Source: JAJPHU01 sp035553375
GTDB lineage: Bacteria; Planctomycetota; Planctomycetia; Gemmatales; Gemmataceae
Direction: 5' to 3'
Length of the DNA stretch: 64,000 nt
NCBI GenBank assembly: GCA_035553375.1
Contig: DATNCY010000187.1
Location: 1-64,000 of the forward strand
Every line of letters starts with the position of its first letter. Position 1 is the stretch's first letter. Below, one piece after another: positions 34,887-41,452 of the stretch. Below the pieces are notes generated by a model. The model worked only from the letters and a program-made list of their open reading frames with translations. It was not told the origin of the DNA and made no database searches. Made by a program: the position numbers and the translations under genes.

Positions 34887-36369
34887 GAGACTTCTCCTGC
34901 GAGGCGGGGGGTAGAGTGATCGTAAAGCGAGCGCCGCCCTCGGAGCGATTGCCACCGTCGAGATGGCCGCCGTGATCCTCGATGATGCGGCGGCTGATGC
35001 ACAGTCCCAGGCCCGTGCCGGTCGGCTTGCCGCTGACGAACGGCGTAAACAGACGCTTCAGCACTTCCGGCGCGATCCCCATTCCGGAGTCGGCCACGTT
35101 TAGAATAAGCTCGCATTCCTCTCTCTTCAGTCGCACCTGCAAACATCCTCCCGCCGGCATGGCATCCAGGGCGTTGAGGAAGAGATTGACAAGGACCGCC
35201 CGGCACTGCGCGCGGTCCACGTCGGAGGCCACCGGCTGCGGAGGGCAATCCGTTTCGACCACCACATTTTGTTGGCTGGCGCGCGTACGGACCAGATCGA
35301 GCGCTTCCGCCATCACGAGGCGCAGATCGCAGACATCCCTCCGCAGCGCCGGAGGCCGAGCGAAATCGAGAAATCCTTGCACCGTGTTCTCCAGTCGCAC
35401 CACCTCGCGATGAACAATTTCGAGATTGTCGCGCGTGAACGGCCGCGGATTGCGTGCGCGCAGGGCGGCCTCCACCAACATTTTGATCGACATCAACGGG
35501 TTGCGAACTTCATGCGCGACGCTGGCGGCCAACTGGCCCAGTGCCGAAAGTTGCTGCGCATGGATCAACTCGCGTTGCTGCTGTTGGAGTTGCCCCACCA
35601 TCTCGCGCACGCGCCCCAATACCTGTTCCAGTTGCTGGTTCAGATTGCCCGGATCGCCGCTCGGCACGACATGGACGGTGGCCGCCTCCGGGTCGAGATG
35701 TTGGACCATGCCTTGAATATGCACACTCAACGATTGCATCGACCGCGTCAGCCCGCGCGCCATGCTCCAGCCGATGAGCAGTCCACTGGCCGGACCCACG
35801 AGGCCCAGAAGCAGCAAAACGATACGCAGAAGGCGGCTCACGCGCTCACTATCCCGCCGCACCTGATTCATCTGCTCCTTGTTCGCATCGAAATAGCGCG
35901 CGCAAGGATCGACCACGGGATGGATGGGATTCTCCGCCGCGAGTTGCTGGTAGTCTCGTCGAGGTGTCGTTCGCTGGCTCTGCGTGCGGAATTGCTCCTG
36001 ATAGTGCTGATAAGCGGTGTGAATTTCAGCGACATCGGTTCGTTCCTCCGGCGTGTAGGCGTAGCGGTCGGCGTCTTGCAGCGCGCGGCGAAACGCTCGA
36101 TCGTCTGCCTCCAACTCCGCCAGCAAGTCGGCATCGAGGCGGGCTTGTTGCGGATCGAGCAGGTAGCGGAAAGCGTGGAAACGCAGCTTGCGGAGATTGA
36201 TCTCCAATTCTTGGGCCGATTCCATGCTGGCCACATTCGACGACAGGATGTTCGACAACCCGGTCTGCCAGTGATTGATGCTCCAGGCACTAACCAGGCA
36301 GGCACCGAAGAGGATCAATCCAATAACAACCGTCGGAGCGGTCACTTGGACGAGTATCCGGCGATCCAT
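34864..36369 (-). CDS. Membrane sensor histidine kinase, NtrB/ZraS-like
   Basis: 501 residues from ATG 36369 (MDRRILVQVTAPTVVIG). Membrane segments at about 10-32 and 188-210 enclose a helical periplasmic sensor of some 155 residues. HAMP-like linker, then HisKA with SVAHEVRNPLMSIKMLVEAAL, and an ATPase domain with NLFLNALDAMPAGG, DSGMGIAPEV and TGTGLGLCISRRIIEDHGG. Its gene comes first and overlaps the response regulator gene, so they form a cognate pair. The signal is not evident. The promoter region 36370-36755 is shared with the divergent trehalose operon. Confidence 0.93.
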   Translation of the reverse strand: MDRRILVQVTAPTVVIGLILFGACLVSAWSINHWQTGLSNILSSNVASMESAQELEINLRKLRFHAFRYLLDPQQARLDADLLAELEADDRAFRRALQDADRYAYTPEERTDVAEIHTAYQHYQEQFRTQSQRTTPRRDYQQLAAENPIHPVVDPCARYFDANKEQMNQVRRDSERVSRLLRIVLLLLGLVGPASGLLIGWSMARGLTRSMQSLSVHIQGMVQHLDPEAATVHVVPSGDPGNLNQQLEQVLGRVREMVGQLQQQQRELIHAQQLSALGQLAASVAHEVRNPLMSIKMLVEAALRARNPRPFTRDNLEIVHREVVRLENTVQGFLDFARPPALRRDVCDLRLVMAEALDLVRTRASQQNVVVETDCPPQPVASDVDRAQCRAVLVNLFLNALDAMPAGGCLQVRLKREECELILNVADSGMGIAPEVLKRLFTPFVSGKPTGTGLGLCISRRIIEDHGGHLDGGNRSEGGARFTITLPPASQEKSHAEAAGD

Positions 36370-36487
36370 CTCCGCACCCCCCATTCCTCTCGGGAATCAA
36401 CGCGAGCCGGCCAACGTGTCTTCCATCATACCGCGAGGCGGTGATGCCGGCAGGTGAAAGGAAGTGCGTGGCAAAAATCCGCGCAAC

Positions 36488-36507
36488 ATGGCCTGAAAGT
36501 TGCCATG
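36488..36507. promoter_or_regulatory. Candidate activator site upstream of the sigma54 promoter
   Basis: Dyad CATGGC-N8-GCCATG (36488-36493 and 36502-36507) about 100 bases upstream of the sigma54 promoter at 36590. This is the usual distance for NtrC-family enhancer sites. Only one such dyad was found, so the assignment is tentative. Confidence 0.35.
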
Positions 36508-36589
36508 AACTGTTCCCGTGCGGCTCGCCGTTCTTCGCACAATCCCGGCGTCTTCTCGCCTGGGAGTACACTGATTCCCCGCGCACATT

Positions 36590-36605
36590 TGGCACGGCAC
36601 TTGCT
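36590..36605 (+). promoter_or_regulatory. Sigma54 (-24/-12) promoter for the trehalose operon
   Basis: TGGCACGGCACTTGCT matches the consensus TGGCACG-N4-TTGCW at every fixed position, with the GG and GC elements at the required spacing. Transcription would start near 36616 and leave a leader of about 140 bases before the ATG at 36756. A sigma54 activator and its kinase are encoded divergently just upstream. Confidence 0.8.
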
Positions 36606-36755
36606 TTAAAGGTATTTTGCTGTGTCGGCGGTGTAAGGTTCCGACTCGCTCCTGTTTCGGTTCGATAACGAGGTCGGACTCCACGAAACGAGGGGTTAGC
36701 TCCTGAGTAGACTGCGCCCTTCGCCCCTCTTTGACGAACCGGAGGATTTCACCGC

Positions 36756-38321
36756 ATGCCCTGGACCAAAGAACGCTTGGAGGACGTGGTACGCACGCGA
36801 CTGGCGGACACACGCCTTATCGTAGTGGCCAACCGCGAGCCTTTCATTCATGTGCGCAAGGGTGACGGCATTGATTGCATGCGCCCTGCCAGCGGCGTGA
36901 CAACGGCGCTCGATCCGGTCATGCGAGCTTGCGGCGGCGTTTGGGTGGCTCACGGCAGCGGCGATGCCGACCGCGTTGTCTGCGATGTCTACGACCGTGT
37001 GGCCGTACCTCCCGAGAACCCCAGCTACACGCTCCGCCGCGTCTGGTTGAGCCGCGAAGAGGAAGAGGGCTATTACTACGGCTTCGCCAACGGCGCACTG
37101 TGGCCATTGTGTCATGCCGCCTACATGCGGCCACGCTTTGACGCCGAACACTGGGACGCTTACGAGCGCGTCAACCGAAAATTCACCAATGCTGTCCTCG
37201 AAGAAGTGGACGACGAGCCGGCCATTGTCTTTATCCAGGATTATCATTTCGCCCTGCTGCCGCGCATGCTCCGCGAAGCCCGCCCCAACCTGATTCTCGT
37301 GCAGTTCTGGCACATTCCCTGGCCCAATCGCGAGGTTTTCCGCGTCTGTCCCTGGAAGGAGGAAATCCTTGATGGGCTGCTTGGCAACGATCTTCTCGCC
37401 TTCCACACGCAATATCATTGCAACAACTTCCTGGAAACGGTGGATCACAATCTCGAATCGCGCGTTTGCGCCGAGCGTTTCGCCGTGATACGCCGCGATC
37501 GGACGACGTTTGTTCGGCCTCAACCGATCAGCGTCGATCCCGACGAGGTGGCCACCCTGACGCCGCCCAATCTCCGGCATGAGGAACGCCGCGTCCGCGA
37601 ACAACTGCGTGTCGGCGATTTGCCTTTACTTATCGGCGTGGATCGGGTCGATTATATCAAGGGCATCCCTGAGCGTTTGCGCGCGATCGATCGTCTCCTC
37701 ACTCTGTACCCGGAATGGAAGGGACGTTTCTGTTTCTTGCAGGTGGGGGCGCCCAGCCGCGTTCAGATCGATGCCTATCGGGCGCTCAACGAGGAACTGG
37801 AAACGCTGGTTCGTGAAATCAACGACCATCACGGCAACGAATCGTGGTGGCCGATCGTCTTTCTTCACGAACATTACGGAGCGGATAAATTATCCATTCT
37901 GTATCGCCTGGCGACGGCGTGCGTCGTCACGTCATTGCATGATGGAATGAATCTGGTGTGCAAGGAGTTCGTGGCTTCGCGCACGGATGAGCGTGGCGTG
38001 CTTGTTCTGTCGGAGTTCACCGGAGCGGCCCGCGAGTTGACGGACGCCTTGATCGTCAATCCGTACGCGATCGATCGATTGGCAGAGGCTTACCGGGCCG
38101 CCCTGACGATGCCGCCCGGCGAGCAACAGCGGCGCATGCGACGCATGCGCCAGCAAGTGGCGGATAACAATATCTATCGCTGGGCCGGCATGCTCCTCTC
38201 GGCGGCCGGTAAGTTCGTGGAACCTGAGGGGCCGCGCACTCACTATCGCGGCGCACGTCCAATCCACGACGACGGCGTTCCCTTTGTCCCCAAAGGTAAA
38301 CGTGAACGAACCTCAGCCTGA
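36756..38321 (+). CDS. otsA: GT20 glycosyltransferase, trehalose-6-phosphate synthase-like
   Basis: 521 residues. GT20 motifs: VANREPFIH and PASGVTTALDPV at the N-terminus, IQDYHFALLP, FWHIPWPN, NDLLAFHTQYHCNNFL, the catalytic Arg and Lys in GVDRVDYIKGIPERL, and the donor-binding SLHDGMNLVCKEFVA with NPYAIDRLAEAY. It should transfer glucose from a nucleotide sugar to a sugar or polyol phosphate. The usual GWxG loop that contacts the acceptor reads GVWVAHGSGDADR here, so trehalose-6-phosphate is likely but glucosylglycerol-phosphate cannot be excluded. The phosphatase gene overlaps or abuts downstream. Transcribed from a sigma54 promoter at 36590, which suggests stress or nutrient control. Confidence 0.85.
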   Translation: MPWTKERLEDVVRTRLADTRLIVVANREPFIHVRKGDGIDCMRPASGVTTALDPVMRACGGVWVAHGSGDADRVVCDVYDRVAVPPENPSYTLRRVWLSREEEEGYYYGFANGALWPLCHAAYMRPRFDAEHWDAYERVNRKFTNAVLEEVDDEPAIVFIQDYHFALLPRMLREARPNLILVQFWHIPWPNREVFRVCPWKEEILDGLLGNDLLAFHTQYHCNNFLETVDHNLESRVCAERFAVIRRDRTTFVRPQPISVDPDEVATLTPPNLRHEERRVREQLRVGDLPLLIGVDRVDYIKGIPERLRAIDRLLTLYPEWKGRFCFLQVGAPSRVQIDAYRALNEELETLVREINDHHGNESWWPIVFLHEHYGADKLSILYRLATACVVTSLHDGMNLVCKEFVASRTDERGVLVLSEFTGAARELTDALIVNPYAIDRLAEAYRAALTMPPGEQQRRMRRMRQQVADNNIYRWAGMLLSAAGKFVEPEGPRTHYRGARPIHDDGVPFVPKGKRERTSA

Positions 38322-39099
38322 AGTCCTGATGTCCTTGCTGGGAGCTTATCATTCCGGCGAGAAGTTGGTGATGCTGTTCGATTATGATGGCACGCTGACG
38401 CCGATCGTCGAATTTCCCTGGCTGGCCAAGCTGGAGCCGCGGACGCGCGATATGCTGGCTCAATTCACCGTGCTGCCGCGCGTGCATGTCGGCGTCGTCA
38501 GCAGTCGGCGACTCGAAGAAGTCGAGCAGATGGTTGCTATTCCCGGTTTATTTTACAGCGGCAATAGCGGAATCGAGGTAAAGCTCAAGGACGCCACGCT
38601 CGTCCATCCCGCCGCCGCCCAGGGCGCTCCGCTGATCGACGAGATGGCGCGCCGGCTCGCCGCCATTGAGGAGGTTTACCCAGGAGCCTGGGTTGAACAT
38701 AAGCGCTACGGCTTCACCGTTCATTATCGCGGTGTCGCCCCGTCGCTGGCCGAGGAAGCCCATGCGCGTATTCTGAGTTTTCTGGAGCGCTGGACGAGTC
38801 AGTTGCGCATCGTCGAGGGGCCGCTCGCTGTCGAGGTCACGGTGGCGGGAACGTGGACCAAGGGCGACGCCGTACGCAAAATCATGGAGCATGTCGGCGA
38901 ACCGGCGTTCGTCTGCTACGCGGGTGACGCGGACAACGACGCGGACGCCTTTCGGTTGGTGACCTCGCGGGGAGGCATTGCGTTGGGCGTCGGCCCGCTG
39001 GCCCCCCCCGGCGCCGCCCAGTTTGATGATCCCAATGGTTTGGTAGATTGGCTCGACGAGATACTTCAGGCGCTGGCAACCGAAACCGTGGAAACGTGA
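38302..39099 (+). CDS. otsB: Trehalose-6-phosphate phosphatase, HAD superfamily
   Basis: About 265 residues. HAD motif I is FDYDGTLTPI, motif II-like GVVSSR, the Lys region TWTKGDAVRKIMEH, and motif IV YAGDADNDADAF; all are intact. The length and cap region (SGNSGIEVKL, EHKRYGFTVHYRG) match OtsB. I put the start at GTG 38302, 20 bases inside the synthase gene, with AAAGG upstream; ATG 38329, just after the synthase stop, is equally possible. It removes the phosphate from the product of the preceding enzyme. A repeat family A palindrome (39111-39165) follows the stop and may end the transcript. Confidence 0.9.
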   Translation: MNEPQPEVLMSLLGAYHSGEKLVMLFDYDGTLTPIVEFPWLAKLEPRTRDMLAQFTVLPRVHVGVVSSRRLEEVEQMVAIPGLFYSGNSGIEVKLKDATLVHPAAAQGAPLIDEMARRLAAIEEVYPGAWVEHKRYGFTVHYRGVAPSLAEEAHARILSFLERWTSQLRIVEGPLAVEVTVAGTWTKGDAVRKIMEHVGEPAFVCYAGDADNDADAFRLVTSRGGIALGVGPLAPPGAAQFDDPNGLVDWLDEILQALATETVET

Positions 39100-39110
39100 T
39101 CGTCGGAGGG

Positions 39111-39165
39111 TGCCAGCCCGCAGTGCCAGCAAGGGAACGTCCCTTGCTGGCGCTGCGGGCTGGCA
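39111..39165. repeat. Repeat family A after otsB
   Basis: Arms of 26 bp (39111-39136 and 39140-39165; core GCCAGCAAGGGA) pair with one G-T type mismatch (GCAGTGCC against GGCGCTGC). Located between convergent genes otsB and the VOC gene. Confidence 0.85.
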
Positions 39166-39189
39166 AGATGAAGGTTTGTCCGCTCGTTC

Positions 39190-39639
39190 TTATCCAGGTG
39201 CCTTGCTCGGATCGAAGTCGGCTACGTTGGTAGCGAAAAACCACCGATGACCGTCCGGATCCTCAAGCGTACATTGTCGATCACCGTAGAACTGGTCTAC
39301 GGGCGCACTGACTACCTTGGCCCCCGCCGCGACGGCGCGGGCGTACAACGCATCCACATCTTCGCAATACACGTACAGTCCGACCGGCGAGGCGACCCCG
39401 GTCGTCACCGGTGCCTTGTACGCGCATTCGTCCTTCGTGTGTTCGGGACCGAACATAATCATCGCCTCACGCCACACCATCTCGACATGCCCGGTCTTTC
39501 CATCTGGGCCGGGCATCGCGAAGCGTTTCTCGAAGCCGAACGCCCTCTGATAAAAATCGATGGCCGCGTCGGCGTCCTTCACGGTCAGATACGGACTCAG
39601 CCACGGAGTTCCCTGTAGTTTCGCCGGTCGTTTGGACAT
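39190..39639 (-). CDS. VOC-family (glyoxalase/bleomycin resistance-like) protein
   Basis: 149 residues from ATG 39639, which has AAGGAGG seven bases upstream. The PhnB/YdaE-type VOC pattern is clear: LSPYLTVKDADAAIDFYQRAFGFEKRFAMPGPDGKTGHVEMVWREAMIMFG and the second half GLYVYCEDVDALYARAVAAGAKVVSAPVDQFYGDRQCTLEDPDGHRWFFAT. Metal-binding His/Glu candidates are His in GHVEM, and Glu/His in the EDPDGHRW motif. Substrate is not predictable. Single gene, convergent with otsB and divergent from the cytochrome-molybdopterin gene. Confidence 0.85.
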   Translation of the reverse strand: MSKRPAKLQGTPWLSPYLTVKDADAAIDFYQRAFGFEKRFAMPGPDGKTGHVEMVWREAMIMFGPEHTKDECAYKAPVTTGVASPVGLYVYCEDVDALYARAVAAGAKVVSAPVDQFYGDRQCTLEDPDGHRWFFATNVADFDPSKAPG

Positions 39640-39746
39640 ACCGCGTCCTCCTTCAGTAAAAATAGATGCAGCGAGCGAACCGGCCGAAAATACCTCGTAT
39701 CTGAACAAATGTCAAGGCTTGATTGTTCATCGCCAAGGAGTTGAGC

Positions 39747-41354
39747 ATGCGCATTCGACCGACAATGCTTCTACTGTTTGTAACCCCCGTCGCGCTTGCG
39801 GTCGCCGCCGCCTACATTCAGTGGGGCGTGTGGGGTCTGCCCACTCTCCATGAGCCGCCCGAACTCCCCTTCACTCCCGGCGACGCCTTCCCGGCCTGGA
39901 TGCGCATCACGCATTACATCAACCTTTTCTTCATGATTCTGCTCATCCGCAGCGGATTGCAGATTCTTGCCGATCACCCTCGCTTGTACTGGAATGTCCA
40001 TTGCACGCCGGGCACGGAATGGCTGCGGCTGACGCCGGTGGAAGTGCCGCGCGATCGGCTCTACACTGCCAAGGATGATGCGCGGCATCTGTCGCCCTGG
40101 ATCGGCCTGCCGGGCTATCGGCACACCATCGGCATGGCTCGCCATTGGCATTTCCTCAGCATCCTCTTCTGGGTCGGCAACGGCGTCGTCTTCGTGGTGA
40201 TGTTGTTTTGCACCGAGCAATGGCGACGTTTGATACCAACTTCGTGGCATATCATTCCCGAAGCATGGTCCGTCTTCGTCCACTACACCACCTTCCATAT
40301 GCCGCCGGGAGAGAACACGTTCTATCGTTACAACGCCCTGCAACAGTTAGCCTACTTCTCGGCCGTCTTCATCCTCGCGCCGCTGGCGATTCTGACGGGG
40401 CCGTCGATGTCGCCGGCCTTGACCAATCGCTTTCCGTGGTATCCGAAGCTGCCAGCGAATCGGCAGGTTGGCCGGTCGCTGCACTTTTTGATTCTGTGCG
40501 CCTTCATCGGTTTCATCATTCCCCACGTCACGATGGTTGTCCTCACCGGCTTTGGCCGCAACATGAACCACATCGTCGTCGGCACCGAAGACAGCGCCAG
40601 CGCCGATCCGCGCGGCCTGTACCTGGGCTTTCTGGGCATCGCCGTCATCATCGCGGTGAACGCCTTCGCCAACTGGATCGCCTGGAAGCATCCGCGCGTC
40701 GTGCAGCACGTCGCCAAGTTGATCGTGACGCCGATCATGGCCTATCTGCTTGATCGCGTCGCTCCAGTGGCCGAGTTTCGCCGCGAGGACATCTCACCCT
40801 TTTTCTGGCCCAACGGCAAACTGCCCACCAGCGACGAATGGAAGGAATTATCCGCCGGCGGCTTCCGCGATTATCGATTGAAAGTCCACGGTTTGGTCGA
40901 GAACCCTGTCGAATTATCGCTTGACGACATCAAGGCGATGGCCAAGCGAACGCAAATCACGCTGCACCACTGTATTCAGGGCTGGTCGGGCATTGCCGAA
41001 TGGGGAGGACTGCCGATGGCCGAACTGATCGCGCTGGTTCGGCCGAAGCCGAATGCACACGTCGCGGTGTTCTATTCCTTTGGCGAAGGGCTTGAAGGCG
41101 GTGCCTATTACGATAGTCATTCGCTCAAGAATCTGCTGCACATTCATAGTCTGCTGGCCTACGAAATGAATTATCAACCGCTCAATGAGGTGCATGGCGC
41201 ACCGCTGCGCTTGCGCGTCGAGAACCAACTTGGCTTTAAGATGGTAAAGTGGATACGGGCGATCGAGTTCGTCGAAAGCGCCGCGTCCTTCGGCCAGGGC
41301 GAGGGCGGTTATAACGAAGACCACGAATATTTCGGCGAGTTGGCTAACATTTAA
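39747..41354 (+). CDS. Cytochrome b-type membrane domain fused to molybdopterin oxidoreductase
   Basis: 535 residues from ATG 39747 (AAGGAG upstream). Residues 1-340 hold about six membrane segments with conserved His (WMRITHYINLFFMILLIRSG, ARHWHFLSILFW, HFLILCAFIGFIIPHVTM), like a cytochrome b561 / YedZ-type haem protein. Residues 365-535 are a sulfite-oxidase-type molybdopterin domain: YRLKVHGLVENPVELSLDDI, then LHHCIQGWSGIAEWGGLPMAEL with the Mo-ligand Cys409, and VHGAPLRLRVENQLGFKMVKWIRAIEF. The family pair MsrP/MsrQ has these as two proteins with the enzyme exported; here they are one chain. The natural substrate and the side of the membrane are not clear from sequence. Confidence 0.88.
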   Translation: MRIRPTMLLLFVTPVALAVAAAYIQWGVWGLPTLHEPPELPFTPGDAFPAWMRITHYINLFFMILLIRSGLQILADHPRLYWNVHCTPGTEWLRLTPVEVPRDRLYTAKDDARHLSPWIGLPGYRHTIGMARHWHFLSILFWVGNGVVFVVMLFCTEQWRRLIPTSWHIIPEAWSVFVHYTTFHMPPGENTFYRYNALQQLAYFSAVFILAPLAILTGPSMSPALTNRFPWYPKLPANRQVGRSLHFLILCAFIGFIIPHVTMVVLTGFGRNMNHIVVGTEDSASADPRGLYLGFLGIAVIIAVNAFANWIAWKHPRVVQHVAKLIVTPIMAYLLDRVAPVAEFRREDISPFFWPNGKLPTSDEWKELSAGGFRDYRLKVHGLVENPVELSLDDIKAMAKRTQITLHHCIQGWSGIAEWGGLPMAELIALVRPKPNAHVAVFYSFGEGLEGGAYYDSHSLKNLLHIHSLLAYEMNYQPLNEVHGAPLRLRVENQLGFKMVKWIRAIEFVESAASFGQGEGGYNEDHEYFGELANI

Positions 41355-41381
41355 GAGACGCTGACGAAATAACTTCTCGTT

Positions 41382-41422
41382 TGGCGGCTTTGTGTTTCGC
41401 GCGAAGCACGCCAAGCCGCAAG
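41382..41422. repeat. Imperfect palindrome related to 4401-4434
   Basis: Centre TTTCGCGCGAA with arms GCGGCTT and AAGCCGC, similar in core and flanks to the perfect palindrome at 4401-4434. It lies just upstream of the transaldolase/isomerase gene. Confidence 0.45.
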
Positions 41423-41452
41423 CGGGGAGACGATTTCTGGGAGACAGACCCC

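Noticed and set aside
35269..36444. 391-codon + strand frame opposite the sensor kinase
   Set aside because: Shadow frame over conserved HisKA and ATPase motifs; it would also run into the sigma54 promoter region.
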